DNA of 64,000 nt, taken from positions 166,521,759 to 166,585,758 of the forward strand of contig CATIUR010000003.1 in NCBI GenBank assembly GCA_949592205.1. Reading direction: 5' to 3'. Origin of the DNA: Helichrysum umbraculigerum (taxonomy: Eukaryota > Streptophyta > Magnoliopsida > Asterales > Asteraceae). Of this stretch, positions 1-13,700 are shown in pieces. The notes under the pieces are model-generated. The model was not told the origin of the DNA. It made no database searches and was given only the letters and a program-made list of their open reading frames with translations. A program made the position numbers and the translations under genes. How positions within the stretch are numbered: position 1 is the first letter of the stretch; each line of letters starts with the position of its first letter.

Positions 1-240
1 ATTTAATCTTAAAGTTAAAAGTAAAAATGTACGTTCCTACCGTTCCCACCATAATAAGTGTTCTTATTTGAACCTTGCCCTGTGTGTGTTTTATGAATTT
101 GTAAGATTTAGGCAGAGAGTTTTTTTAATCCCTTATCATATGATTATGAGCTAAAAGAGAGTGCAGCCGCCTAACTCTACTCAACATTTTTAGAACACTG
201 ATCTATGTTGTGCAGCTTCTTACAAAACCGTACATTGCAG

Positions 241-2583
241 TTTCAAATGAGAGTTCCAATGATGTGCAATATCATTTGCCGGATAACACTTGGTGAGAAA
301 ACAGCCAAAGAATTCAAGGAGAAGATAGACGACGAATATCGGGTCAACATGTAAGTCCCTTTTGGAAAATTTAAAACTCTATTATCAAGAATGGAAAGTG
401 AATGTATTTGTGCTTCGTGTCTCTAAATGCTACACATATTTTGACAGGATATTGGATAATCTACCTTTAGTTGTTCCTGTGACAGGGACAGAACATGACT
501 CCCCAACCATCTATCAGCATGGATATTATGTTGGTCGTAAAGTACGGTATGCAGGCGTAAGTTCCAAAAGCTTTTGCTGAATGTTTTCTTATATCTGCCT
601 TTTTTTCTTCAACTGCTCACAAGCTAATATGCGCTTTAATTTGTGATGGAGTATTCTGCAGACCAAAGATGAAAAGTACTTCATCAACAACCACTTAGCG
701 TTTGTAGTCAAGTACCACAGAGATATACAAACAAACTCTGCAAGAATTGTCGGTTTTGAAGTTAAAGCTTTCAGGTGATTATTATTTCTGCCGAATAGCC
801 AATTATACAATCAGCCTTTATATTAAGTGACCCTATTGAACATTATATGTTGTCAGCATCAATCATAAATATGATGACCAATGGAGTGACACAACCCGTC
901 TAACTACGTGTGACCCCCATGCAAAACGCCTGGTCACAAGCTCTGATCATCCACAGGAAGTTGCTGATAAGAATGAAATTATCTTTACTTATGATGTTGA
1001 GTTCCAGGTAAATTTTAGATCAGGGAGACTTAGACATAGAGATGGCCAAATGAGGACCTCAGGTGGGTTGGGTAATGTGCCCGAGTTGGTCTTTTTGGTG
1101 TGGGTTGAAATGGCTGGGGACTTGATGGGTTGACCCAAAACATGTGTCTATATTAGATTACTAATGTTGTTTTTTGAATAACATGTAGGATGTTTTTTGC
1201 TATAAAAACACACTTTACCTGACTTTCCACTCATTCACCCCATTTGAGCTGTTCCCTTTTTAATTTAGTCTTTTTTAATTCACCTTTATCAACGGTTAGA
1301 TATAAAACATATCCCGAATCAATGTGACAATAGATAAATGGGTCCAAATTGCCACCTCTAGTTAGACATGTGCACTACAATTTTTGTTAATTATGTTGTT
1401 ATTGTGTGCTTCACCAAACTTGCAGGAGAGTGATGTTAAATGGGCGTCGAGATGGGATACGTATCTGCTTATGGCTGATGATCAAATTCATTGGTTTTCA
1501 ATTGTCAACTCGCTTATGATCGTTCTTTTCTTATCGGGTATGGTGGCTATGATCATGTTAAGAACACTTTACCGTGATATCTCCAAGTACAACCATTTAG
1601 AAACACAAGAAGAAGTTCAAGAAGAAACTGGATGGAAGCTTGTTCACGGAGACGTATTCCGACCCCCGGTCAACTCGGATTTACTATGCGTTTATGTCGG
1701 AACTGGTGTCCAGTTTCTTGGTATGGTGGTAATAACCATGATATTTGCAGTCCTTGGGTTCCTTTCTCCTTCAAACCGAGGTGGGCTCATGACTGCCCTA
1801 CTTCTACTCTGGGTTCTAATGGGAATTTTTGGCGGGTATGCCACGGCCCGTCTTTACAAAACATTCAGAGGAAGTGAATGGAAAAGAATCACCCTAAAAA
1901 CCGCTTTCATGTTCCCTGGAATTACTTTTTGTACATTCTTTGTACTGAATGCTCTCATTTGGGGTGAAAAATCTTCAGGAGCAGTACCATTCGGTACCAT
2001 GTTTGCGTTGGTGCTTTTGTGGTTCGGAATTTCTGTACCCCTTGTTTTTGTTGGCAGTTACATCGGTTTTAAAAGGCCGGGAGTCGAAGATCCAGTGAAA
2101 ACCAACAAGATCCCAAGACAAATCCCAGAACAAACTTGGTACATGAACCCGTCTTTCTCAATCATGATTGGTGGCATACTTCCATTTGGGGCAGTATTCA
2201 TTGAGCTGTTTTTCATCTTAACATCAATCTGGCTACATCAATTTTACTACATATTCGGGTTCCTCTTCATCGTGTTCATCATTTTAGCCATAACGTGTGC
2301 CGAGATCACAGTCGTACTATGTTATTTCCAGCTGTGCAGTGAGGACTACCAATGGTGGTGGCGATCATATCTAACATCTGGTTCTTCGGCTTTTTACCTC
2401 TTCTTATATGCAACATTCTATTTCTTCACAAAACTAAACATTACAAAACTTGTTTCGGGTACTTTATATTTTGGGTATATGCTGATTGCGTCGTATGCAT
2501 TTTTCGTGTTGACGGGTACAATCGGTTTCTATGCATGCTTGTGGTTCACTAGGCTTATTTACTCTTCAGTAAAGATCGATTGA
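241..2583 (+). CDS. Transmembrane 9 superfamily member (EMP70, TMN8-like), 3' part
   Basis: Multispanning Golgi/endosome membrane protein of the TM9SF/nonaspanin family, linked to membrane-protein sorting. Exons that join in frame with GT-AG borders: 241-350, 448-556, 662-774, 857-1007, 1426-2583 (stop TGA). They encode about 546 residues; family members have about 640, so roughly the first 95 residues and the start lie upstream of the window. The lumenal part carries KEKIDDEYRVNMILDNLPLV, characteristic of the TMN7-10 branch. The last exon holds the hydrophobic block, including YRDISKYN, GWKLVHGDVFRPP, FLSPSNRGGLMTA, IPRQIPEQ and SEDYQWWWRSYLTSG, all strongly conserved. The C-terminus ends VKID, the KXD/E-type tail known to bind COPI in plant EMP12. 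Bases 1-240 look like the preceding intron. Intron 4 contains a hAT-like MITE (1037-1360). Exon 1's acceptor at 239-240 is inferred from family alignment from memory. Confidence 0.93.
1037..1360. mobile_element. hAT-like MITE in TM9 intron 4
   Basis: The ends form an imperfect terminal inverted repeat: TAGAGATGGCCAAATG at the left and the inverse of CCAAATTGCCACCTCTA at the right. Flanks CTTAGACA (1029-1036) and GTTAGACA (1361-1368) match at 7 of 8 bases, as an 8-bp hAT-type target duplication would. Related fragments with the same ends and internal phrases (a hydrophobic-free run of GGGTCAAA, GGGTTGACC, CATAACCC) recur in introns of other genes of this window. Confidence 0.65.
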
Positions 2584-3218
2584 TTGATTAGGGATATAAA
2601 GGTAGATTTTGGATCTTGTACGGCTGCCATGTAACAGTTTACAGGTCCTTTTGGGACTTGAATTTTGTTTTAATGAAACCTTCTACCATACCCATAATTA
2701 TGTGATTTTGTTATGCTGTGTTTGTGAGGTTACCACTTACCAGCATACATTAGCTTCTTAACTCACTTTCTACAATTTAGAAAGCTGTAAGCATAGTAGC
2801 ACACTTTGGATGATAAATGAAACGACCCATTCCATTTCTAGCTAAGCCTTTATATTACTCGTTCAAATCATTAGTACCCAAATCATTAGCTAAGCTACCC
2901 CTGAATAAATTTTAAATTGCGTCAAATGAAAAAAAGAAATAACTGGGCGAGTTCAAAAAAAATTGCACACAATTTTAGAAAAGTATATAATTGTATAGTT
3001 GGCTTATAAAATTTCAATCGTTCTTCACCTAGTGCACAATTATTTGAAGACATAAAAAATAAAGCATGCAAAATATTAAAGTGTTAAGTGCATAGAAATG
3101 CAATTAACTACGTTTAATATTCATAACGTGTATCCAATTATTCGGGCGCATATTTTGTATAACAAACTTTTAATTTCTTTCCATTGTACGTATTTTAGTG
3201 ACTGTCAACTTGTAAGGA
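2584..3218. other. Intergenic, TM9 gene to LAP gene
   Basis: Holds the 3' UTR of the TM9 gene (an AT-rich tail with candidate polyadenylation signals near 2670-2700), then AT-rich sequence with no gene or repeat I can name. Confidence 0.5.
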
Positions 3219-3241
3219 TATCACGTGATACACTATATATA
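3219..3241 (+). promoter_or_regulatory. Candidate LAP promoter: G-box palindrome plus TATA box
   Basis: TATCACGTGATA (3219-3230) is a perfect 12-bp palindrome centred on the G-box core CACGTG, recognised by bHLH and bZIP factors. CTATATATAG (3232-3241) follows directly and would serve as a TATA box for a start near 3265, giving a 5' UTR of about 280 bases before the LAP start codon. Position and motif support it; no expression data are visible. Confidence 0.45.
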
Positions 3242-3549
3242 GATGACACCTCTTAAATTACAAAGAATGACCACAAATAACAAGTAAGACAATGTATACC
3301 GGATAGTTGGATATCAGACCCCTATTTTAAGAGTTAAATTTTTAATAGATTGTAAAGCAAATAACATAGGTATGTAAGTTGTTATCTCTAGTTACTCAAC
3401 CCAAAATTCATCTAATATCTGATTGAATTGAATCACCATTGATCTCTCATCTCCTACTTCGACTTCTAGTCATCATCTTCCTTCTCCCACTCATATATGC
3501 GTACATATATATAACTACTATATACACACTAAAACTTACAGTTTTAAAA

Positions 3550-6500
3550 ATGGCAGTACCAATTAGACTAGCATCATCATCTTCGTCTATCACTCTACTT
3601 GCTTCAACTTCATCATCTTCCATCATTTTCACCAGATTTAAATCCATACCCCATTTGGGTTCTTCGTATTCAGTTACTAATACTACTACTATTTCTGGAA
3701 AACCGTTATTCTTTCGTTCTCGAAATGGTAAACGTATGGTTCATGTACTTGCTAAGGCTACTCTCGGACTCACTTATCCTGCAGTAATTGAATCCCACAA
3801 GGTCTCATTCTTGAACCTGGTTGTTATCTTGGATTTTGTTAATGAATGCCTGTAAGATGTTTGATGAAATGCTTGTGAGACTTATTGGTGTTTTTATGTG
3901 TAATAAAATAAGTAATATACGTATATATAATCGTAGTTTTGTAATCTTGTTTGAGATATGTACTGTTGTGCATATAGGAACTCAAATGCCAGGCCTTTGG
4001 CTAAGAACAAGTGAAACTATTGGTATTTTAGACGGGTTGGATTTTGCGAACTTTGTAGCATCATCTTACATTATTTTCGTGGTATACATATGTCTACAAG
4101 TTTTAGTCTCTAACATGTATTTATATACCGAAATATGTGCTTGTAAAGTTGTAAGTTGAAGCTTTAGGTGCTATCTAGAATGTTTCACATTTTTGCAATA
4201 ACAACATTAAACTTAAATTAGTGGAGAATAGAATGTGATGTTAAAGACTTAAATCTAATAATTGTACAAATTTTATATGTGATTCTCTGTGGACATTTTT
4301 ATATTTGATATAAAATGTATCCTTGTTGATGTTCCAATCTCCCCACTATGACAAACTTACCGCAAATTTTTTATAATGACAGAAAGACTGAATCTGTGTT
4401 CTCTGTTTTGAAACATGAAAGATTTCTTTTGCTGCAAAAGATACCGATTTGGTCGAATGGAAAGGAGATATTTTAGCAGTTGGTGTCACAGAGACAGACA
4501 TGATAAAAGATGAAAACTTTAAATTTCAAAACTCTGTCCTGAAGAAACTAGATTCCCAGTTGAATGGGGTAATATCTGAAGTATCGACGGAAGAAGATTT
4601 CACTGGAAAGGCTGGACAATCAACTGTTCTGAGGCTTTCTGGTCTTGGAACCAAACGGGTCAGTTTGGTTGGGCTCGGAAAAGGACCAAGCGGTTCATCT
4701 ACTTCTGCTTATAAGAGTCTTGGTGAGTCTGTTGCCTTAGCTGCCAAGGCTTCTCATGCTAACCATGTTGCCATTACACTTGCCTCTTCAGAGGACCTAA
4801 CTCCCGAGTTAAAGCTGACCACAGCTTCAGCAATTGCGACCGGTATGTTTCGTATTATATTCGATCAAAATCGTGTTTGTATCTTGAGTTGATAGTATGG
4901 GCCTTAACTTGATGTAGTGCTGGTAGGGGTAGCAAATTTAATGGGTCATCCAGCTTGGTTAACAGGTCAAAACAAGTATGATTACAAATTCTAAATAGAG
5001 CGATCTGTAGGTTGCATGCGTTAAAATACACTTTGGGAGACTTTTTAGCTACTTTTTGTATATTTTTTCACATATACCATTATGACTCGAATAAAACATA
5101 ACCAAAACCGATCAATGTTTAGTAAATGGGTCAAAATTGACACCTATGAATGCTAGGAAACCTTCAATTCTGGAAAGTTCAAATCACTTTTTCCGGATTG
5201 TGGTAGGTGTGTTGCTGGGGACTTATGAAGATAATAGATTCAAGTCAGAGTCTAAGAAGATAGCTCTCAAGTCCATTGACTTTCTTGGACTCGAAGCTGG
5301 ACCTAAGTTAGAAAAGAAACTCAAGTACACAGAAGATGTATGTGCAGGGGTAATTCTCGGAAAAGAACTTGTGAATGCACCTCCTAATGTACTTACCCCT
5401 GGTTAGTTATCCGTTTTCACTTAGTTTGTACTTTCTAACATGATAATATGGCATTTTATATATAACTTTTTACAAGTTTGTAAGATTTGCAAATCAATAC
5501 TCCTGTAGTTTGTAAGGGTATTATGGTCATTCCAAAAATTTATCCACGCATCGTTCTTACTGAATGTAAAAGATCTTCAGCAACTAAAGTGTGACATTGG
5601 TGCAAATTACCTTATGCTACAGAGGTACTAGCTGAAGAGGCTGAAAAAATTGCTTCAACATATAGTGATGTCTTTACAGCAACAATTTTTGATACAGAGC
5701 AATGCAAAGAACTGAAAATGGGTTCATATCTTGGTGTTGCTGCTGCTTCCACAAATCCTCCTAAGTTTATACATCTATGTTATAAACCACCATCTGGATC
5801 AGTCAAAACCAAGTTGGCACTAGTGGGGAAGGGATTGACTTTTGATAGGTAATTACTTGTAATCGAGAAAACGTGGGTATTATTTTGGGAAGGGCCAATT
5901 GTGTAAGAGGCCATTATATTACTTAAGGTGACCAAAAGTTTATAAGGCCAGAAAAAACCATCTAAATCTGTAAGAATCTGAGGTAACGTAGAAGTCTCGA
6001 TTTTTATTAAATTGACCTGCTTACCCAGTCAAAAATCATGACTTGGGAACGTGTGCATAACTTTGACCATTTTAAGTTCTTTCTGACATGGTTCCACACC
6101 AGAAAAACCGGGTTTCTTAGTCTACCTTGTTATGCAGTTGACTCTTTTGGTAACTATGCATGTTGGTGTATTTGTCTCATTATGGTTTTCATGTATAAGA
6201 TCATATATGATCAATTTTCTCATTTGCTAGTTTTGTTCTTATACGGGATTTGCTAATGGTGGTTTTTACTTTTTGTAGTGGTGGTTACAACATTAAGACC
6301 GGACCTGGTTGTTTGATAGAGCTCATGAAGTTTGACATGGGAGGCTCGGCAGCAGTTTTAGGTGCTGCAAAAGCTCTTGGTCAAATTAAACCACCAGGAG
6401 TAGAGGTGAGACTTTGTTAGAGATGAACAAATAATCCTGAAAACTGTGAAACCAAACTGAACCATGTCAAATTTGATTGTTGAAAGCTATTGGGTTAAAT

Positions 6501-8827
6501 TTTGCATATACATGAACACATACATATAGACAACTTCTGCACAGTTGCACGCATGTTTATTCAAATATATATGCGTGCATCCATATGTACAACTCCTATA
6601 GCTTTAGATTTTTAGCATGAACATCTACAAGTTCTTATCTTGTGTACCCTGTGAGAAGTGAGATATACTTGGCTTAAGATATTGCCATTGCCGCATTGCA
6701 GGTACATTTTATTGTAGCGGCTTGCGAAAACATGATAAGTGGAACAGCTATGAGGCCTGGAGACATATTAACAGCCTCAAACGGGAAGACAATTGAGGTA
6801 CCTCTCCCTGTTTATGAAAACCCCTTGACTTTAATATATTTATTTATTGACCCGTTTATGTTCAAAAGACATAAGACATTTTATGTCTTAAAACAATCAA
6901 AACCATACTTTGTTTATTTCTTACTTATTATATAGGAAGACCATATGCTTGTAAAATGTGCCATGTGTCCTCACCAAGTTAAAGAGATTATTAATCATTT
7001 CAAACTCAATAATTTAATCAATTACTCTTGACACTCTAGCTTTTATTAAAAAACAGAAAGCAAAAGAAAATTCAGTCTATGCATATAAATCTTACTATGT
7101 ACTCATAAATAATATATACAATACGCATATACATATATAAAGATCTATATGATTCGTTTGCAAGAAAATAAACATATAAGATTATATACATCACGTAATT
7201 ACTTGAATTAGTTTAGAGACAAACTCCATGTGCTTTATTTGTTACCATTTAGAAAAATATAAAAATTAGACACGTGACCGTATCAGTTAAATTTCTTTAA
7301 TATATATTCTGCAAAAGTTTCAAATAAATTGTGAAATCCATGAAATTCTTCAAAAACCAACTTTAACTCACTTGAATTTCTTTAAGTATTTCTTATTTAC
7401 ACATTAAAATACGACTACAGTTCAAATAGTGAAACCCACTCAATATCTATTTTAATTTCCGTTGAATTAATTAGCTCCTTGAAATTACAATGATATCGTA
7501 CAAGAAATAAAAACTATAGAAGCATGATAATGAATAGATTAAGGAATACCCAATGATCAAGAATAATTTGTTTCTAAATTTATTATCCAACCTCGTTTGG
7601 TTACCTTCATAAATTGATTGCTAATAGTGTTCTCAATCCGTTCATTGTTTCAGGTTAACAACACTGATGCAGAAGGTAGACTTACACTTGCTGATGCTTT
7701 AGTGTACGCTTGTAACCAAGGTGTAGATAAGGTATTTATTCTTTTCCATCTGATGGAGACAATTGTTTATGTTCATTTCAGGCCTTGTAATTCTCGTGGT
7801 AATATTGTTTGAGAACTCGTCTCATTCCATATTCAATGTTTTTCTGCAGATAGTTGATTTGGCAACATTGACTGGGGCCTGTATAGTTGCTCTCGGCCCT
7901 TCAATTGCAGGTGACATGTTTTAAAGATGGCAAAATGGTGGCTTTTTTTTCACTTTTATTCTTTTTCCAATAAAGATAATAGTAGCTTCGTTCATGTTGA
8001 CTTTTACAGGCATCTTCACACCCAACGATAACCTAGCAAACGAGGTGGTTGCAGCTTCGGAAGTTGCGGGAGAAAAACTTTGGAGGTTGCCAATGGAGGA
8101 GAGTTACTGGGATTCAATGAAATCAGGGGTTGCCGATATGGTCAATACCGGAGGTCGCCAGGGTGGTTCCATTACTGCAGCCCTTTTCTTGAAACAGGTA
8201 TCCTGCTCAAGCATCTTTTGATTCTTTTCTTTCCTTTTACCTTCCTACGTAAAAAAAATATTCTTTTTAAAGCAATTCCATTATGCTTGAACATTGTTAA
8301 TTAGAGATGGTGAAATGAGTGACTCGGACGGGTTAGATGACAAATTAAAATGGACTGTTGTGGGATAAAAAGGGTCAGTTTGGGTTGACCGGCAAATATT
8401 TCTCTCTGTTCTGGTCCATATTTTGTATATAGTTAATATGTTTAATATATCTTACTACAATAATGATCTACTTTTCCAATGAAACGATTTAGGAGAGTAT
8501 AAGCATTATAATATATTTCAAGAGACTGTTAATCCATTCACTCCATATGATCTGTTTCTCTTTTTAGCTCATGTTTCTGATTTGAGGCGTTTGACTTGTT
8601 AGGGATAAATGTATAACCCAGTCAACTAAATCCTGATTATAAGGGTTGAAATTACCATTTCTGTCATTAATCTGTCCTTTCCTACTTCATGGCAGTTTGT
8701 TGATGAAAAAGTCGAATGGTTGCATATTGACATGGCGGGTCCAGTTTGGAATGACAAGAAGAAAGCCGCAACTGGATTTGCAGTACCTACTTTGGTCGAA
8801 TGGGTTATGGCCAACTCATCGTCTTGA
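3550..8827 (+). CDS. LAP: Leucine aminopeptidase, M17 family, chloroplast-type
   Basis: Metallo-exopeptidase that removes N-terminal residues such as Leu from peptides; plant forms are hexameric and also cleave Cys-Gly. Ten exons splice in frame: 3550-3801, 4422-4842, 5207-5401, 5623-5848, 6279-6405, 6702-6797, 7654-7731, 7850-7910, 8010-8197, 8696-8827, giving 591 residues (family about 570-590). The first about 60 residues are Ser/Thr-rich with few acids, as in a plastid transit peptide. The M17 active site is complete: metal ligands Lys359 and Asp364 (KGLTFDSGG), Asp384 (FDMGGSAA), Asp444 and Glu446 in the signature NTDAEGRL, with catalytic Lys371 and Arg448. All introns have GT-AG ends. 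Introns 2 and 9 carry MITE-like repeat fragments; intron 6 (6798-7653) is long and AT-rich. The start is the first ATG giving a transit-like leader; ATGs upstream in the same frame (from 3439) lie in the probable 5' UTR. Confidence 0.95.
4917..5150. repeat. MITE-like fragment in LAP intron 2
   Basis: Contains the same phrases as the hAT-like MITE of the TM9 intron: GGTAGCAAATTTAATGGGTC at the left, then CATAACCAAAACCGATC, GGGTCAAAATTGACACCT at the right. The two ends are roughly inverted copies. No clean target duplication was found. Confidence 0.5.
8303..8665. repeat. MITE-like fragment in LAP intron 9
   Basis: Begins TTAGAGATGGTGAAATGAG and ends near GGGTTGAAATTACCATTTCTG, resembling the ends of the element at 1037-1360. 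It carries GGGTTGACC and a central run like CCATATTTTGTATATAG. Degraded; boundaries are approximate. Confidence 0.5.
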
Positions 8828-9870
8828 GCATCAGAAGGAAGTTTGTTGCTTTGATGAAAGAAGTCGAAATTTTTCAGTACGATTAAAATATGGAAAAACA
8901 TGAAATGGCGTTGTTACATATAACCCATGTTTGGGATATTCCTAAACATTAGTCTTTGTTTGAATTGGTGTTTCATGTCCTTTTACATCTATTATTTGTT
9001 GGTTTACCAAGCCTCATACGTTGAGATTGCTTTGTTCCTATAAGATCTAAACCATGGATACCAAACACCCACAATGTTTCTTTATTTAAAGTCTATTGAC
9101 CAGAATAGAGAGAAAAGATAATAAGGTACTATTAGTACTTAAAAAGAGTAATAACATCAAAACTAGAACATTAGCTATAATGCTAGATATACTACGATTA
9201 TAAGATGTTAATGTATAGCTTAAAGATATTGTTAATATCTAAGAAATGACCAAACAAATTAGTTAGTTGATTGAGTACTAACACGTCGAGATTATAGTAT
9301 GGTGTTCTGTACATGAAAGACGGAAATTTGAATCGAGTCAAATTTTCTAGTAATTGTTAAACTTTAGGGTCTGACTTGAAACAAATTAGCTAATCCCGGT
9401 TGATTTCGAATTGCATAAAATCTAACAACGCACAATAACAAGTATATAACATAGGACAGTGATGCAGTGTAGACAATTGGAATTAAGGAAACAAGCATTG
9501 ATTTCGATTGGTGCATGCATTCAATCAGTTATTATTGTACTATATCTATGAATTGAGCTTTGACAAGATAAACCTATAGATATGTACATTGCACAACACA
9601 ACGTACACGGTTTGTGATACATGTCAAACTCTCGTTGGGTGATTGGGTGACCCAAAAAGAAAAAATTTACTTACATTTTTATGTATGATATACGACCAGC
9701 AAACATGATACATTCACACGTTCATATCGTATGGTACGTTGAACTATAGGGAATGATTGAAACAAAACATGTAATTCATAGAGTCTACGTACGTACAATC
9801 CGTATATTTATAGCCGTATTTGACGTCATTGAAGAGCAATTAAACAAAATACACCTACATATGCATAATC
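8828..9870. other. Intergenic, downstream of LAP
   Basis: Contains the LAP 3' UTR, then AT-rich sequence. I see no coding exon, RNA gene or bounded transposon here. Confidence 0.5.
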
Positions 9871-10266
9871 ATAGTATAAAAACCCGCGCAATGCAGCGGA
9901 AATCAATAATAAAGTTATGTGATTCGATAATGTTCTTTTTTTTTTCCGAAAAAACATCGTGGAATCGTTTTGAACGCATTTTTTTTATTAGCATCCTAGG
10001 TTATTATATGTCAATGTATTAGAAAGATATGAATATATAATTGGTAAAAGTACATTACATAGAAAGTAATTTGAAAGATATTAATGGTATGTATTAATGT
10101 ACATTAGTGTTATAATTGACAAATTAGAAGTAGGGGCATTTAAGTAATGATATCCTTTAATTTAATATTGATTATCCTTTGATTTAAGATTAAATACAGG
10201 GGCAATATTGGTATTTCCCATATGACTTAAGGTCAACATAGTGAAATGCTTAATAAGGGGTATAGA
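9871..10266 (-). mobile_element. Degenerate small Helitron (candidate)
   Basis: Read on the minus strand, it would begin TCTATACCCCTTATTAAG at 10266 and end with a CCGC...GCGG hairpin (CCGCTGCATTGCGCGG) followed after about ten bases by CTAT rather than the usual CTAG, with G instead of T beyond. The layout matches the better Helitrons in this window, but the 3' end is imperfect. Confidence 0.4.
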
Positions 10267-10763
10267 TATATACAACCCATCGTTAATCTTAAACTATTGA
10301 ATGATTGATGTGAAGCATCATTTTACAACTTGTTATAATTAGTATACTAACGCTTGATTGGTATTATTATATTAGAAGTACCTAGGTACAAGGAGAAATG
10401 TATAAGCATAACCTTAATTAAACACATGAAGCACCTCGGAACCATCTCCGGCCCTAACCCCCTCACAAAAGATTCACCATTCGAACCTCAGTAGGTTAAC
10501 ATCTTGAGGTGTTCACCCTCCCTGTAAAATCTGAACAGAACAAAAAAACAGAATCCGCATCATTTATCTATCGAAATGATCAATGAAAGAAACATTACGT
10601 TTGTATACTTAAACCCATAAGGCATAACGTACAACATGGGAACATGCGCATGCATATTAGACTATTGTAATGATAGAAACAAAACATCACCTCGCGCGAT
10701 AGGCCTATAATTAGTTCATTATATTTTGCACAACACATGTTGCATTAGATGTGTTTTTATATA
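10267..10763. other. Intergenic
   Basis: AT-rich. A stretch at about 10437-10555 read on the minus strand contains GAGGTTCGAATGGTGAATC, reminiscent of a Pol III box B, so an old SINE fragment is possible, but no tail or target duplication could be seen. Confidence 0.3.
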
Positions 10764-13700
10764 TCTATTAACTTTTAAATAAGAAGCATAAGTTCTTTGC
10801 CCTTTCATATTTAGTCTCCACGTATACACTTTAATTTCTACCACGTTATTAGGGTACGTGTATACCTCATCTTACTCTTTCACTTCCACGTGTTTTATTC
10901 CTGCCACTCCCTCGATCATATATCTGCCTCCTCTTTTCTCATCTTCTCCGATGTTCTTCTTTCTTCAGCTCTCATGGCATTCATACTGTCAATTTCATCT
11001 TCAGTTACTTTGTTATTTAATCAGTCCTTTACCCTAGGTGTTTTTTTAGGGTTAAATTGTGGTTTTTGAGTATTGATTTGTGTTGCTTCTTATTTAATCA
11101 CAAAATCCATGTTTGGTTTCTGCTACAAGTGAACAGATATCTCTATGTCTATACTGGAATTAGGTTGTAGTAAGTTTTTCTCATTTTTTTTAATTTATAT
11201 TTTACTAACAACAATAGGTTTACAAAATTGTAATTCCATCGCACCCGGATAATCATGGCGGATCTGTACCAATCCACAATCCATCGTCCATATCCCAGAA
11301 GCAGATCGTTAAGCAAATCAAACGTAACTTTCTTTTCTTCCCCTTATCAATTATTTCTATTTATATAGGGTTAAATGATTTATATATGTATAGATATGTA
11401 TATGTATTTTTGATAATCGCTCGAAATGAACTCAACAACAAACAAAAGAAGAAGAGAAGGAGAGAAATGTGCATTTGTTTTTTCACTTCTTTATTATTTA
11501 TAATTTATTGGACAGATTTCGTGATGAATGGTAGGGATGTTTGTAATTTATGTTAAAATTTAGAAGGTTGTTCAGATACTAGAGATAAATAAATAGGCAA
11601 ATATGGAGATAAAGGTAAATGGAGGTTGTTAGTTTTGGATTGTTTGGGAGTACTGCTTATTTGATAAGATAATAGCTAGAAAATCAATGTGGTATTGAAA
11701 TTGAAGAGTACCTTACTTGCTTGACATTGATAAGATAATAACATGTTGTGCGGTGGGTGTTGAAATTACAACTACGCTTGTAGTGTATTGACTACTAAAG
11801 GACTCTGTACATCTATGTTGCTGTAATGTATTAACTGAACGGTTGTGTAGGTGTCCTAATATGATCCTCTAACTACTGAATAGATTGCACAACCCTTTTA
11901 GTTCGTGCTATATTAGCTAGCCTACTAACCGACTTTTCTATTTCTCCACCCATCCACAACTTGTAACTACTATTTGGTGGCTAACACCCTGTCACGGTCA
12001 ACCCTTTTCCGACTTTTTAACCTGCATTTAAGATTTTCAAAACACGTCCGGGTTTTTCTTCTTTTTGCTTAATTGTATGGTTAAATGTAAGGAAGTAAGC
12101 ATATTAACTACTTATGGGTTGGTTTGGAGTTCGTATTGCCAAGTTTAATTTTTTCTAAGGCTTTGATATGCATTCAAAACGCTGATTAACGTTATATTAT
12201 ATAATGATGTTCTTAATGTTTTTTCTCATCACTTAAGTACCCGATATATAAGGCTAATTTTTTGCTCAACACAATGGATAGCGATCCATGAAAAAAACTA
12301 GATCCCAAGACATCTGACACAAGGTAGTAGTGCTTTAATTATTCTCTCTAACTTTTGGTATTAAATTCTAGATAATAAGCATCGTTTATGCAAAAGAATG
12401 CTAATAGGTCGACCACTACACTACATAGAAGCGATAGCAAAGTCAAGGCGTACAAAGTCGAGCAGGCCTTATATCAATAGCAAAATTAGATGGCTATCAC
12501 TTAGATGTGAGGAACAAAAAAGATTAACTTCAATATATGCCACTTGAGAACTCAGAATTAATATAATGTCCATATCCTATGATTCCATTAGTTACACAGA
12601 CATACACACATGCCCAATATTTATAAGATGATATAGTGCAACTTCTTTGGTTCCAGTTTGTCCATCAAGTTATTGCAAGCATATGTGATTAACAAAGATG
12701 ATATACCATACTATTGAGATAGAAAATTAATAATCAATATTTATCTGTTTTCATTTATCAATATACTCAAATTTCAATTACGATGTATTTGCAGAGTTTC
12801 ATTTAAATATGGTATATGAATAATCGGGGTTGAAATTCCTAATACTTTAATTCAATAGAGGTTGAAGCTCCTGAATGTTAAAGTCGATGAACTTTTTAGG
12901 TTATGAGAACCAACATATTTAAGAGATCAACTTTCTTTCAGCTATTAATAAAGCATTGTTTGCCTCTTAGATCAATCCTTTACGTGTTCTTGGAAATCTG
13001 TTTGATGCCGAGTTAATTGAACTGTTTACGGCTCCTTTCTGATGTTGTGGTAGAAAACAATTATTTATTTCCAAAAATAGTTGTATTTTACGTGGATATC
13101 TATAACAGGTAATCTTGCAGTTCAAGTCTCGTTGGACAAAAGAGGGTTGGATTTGCATTCTACTATTTATCCTTGTAAACAAGAGGTTGAATCTTTGGGT
13201 CGTTGTTTAATTTATTTTAAATAGGTAGCAACTGAGGTATGAAATATATAGGTGGAAGCTTCATTCGTCAATATGCTTTTCCAAAAAGTAAATAAATTAA
13301 TATTGCAGTTGAATAAGTATGTGATTGACTACCTTAATCTTTCAGGTTGTGGGTCTCCATTTCCGCTATGTACACTCAAAAAGGGGCCTTGTGGCAGTCA
13401 GGTATCTGGGTGACAGATTACCACATTTGGTGGAATCAAGACAATAAGGTTTTTTAGAAACAAACTTCCATCATCTATTATGTTTAAAGTTCATATCAGG
13501 TCACACGAATTTGATCTCGAGAAGATGCAATAAGTGAAATATTTCCTGAGAAAACTCAACAAGAGGTTCATGTTGAGGTGGTGTTGGGTAGTCTGCTAAC
13601 TGCCATGTCTGCACCTGAGGTATTTTTATAAGTCTACTGCTGCAAGGAAGATGGTGCTAGGAAATGTGTTTAGTTTTTAGAAGTCTAATGGTTTGATTTT

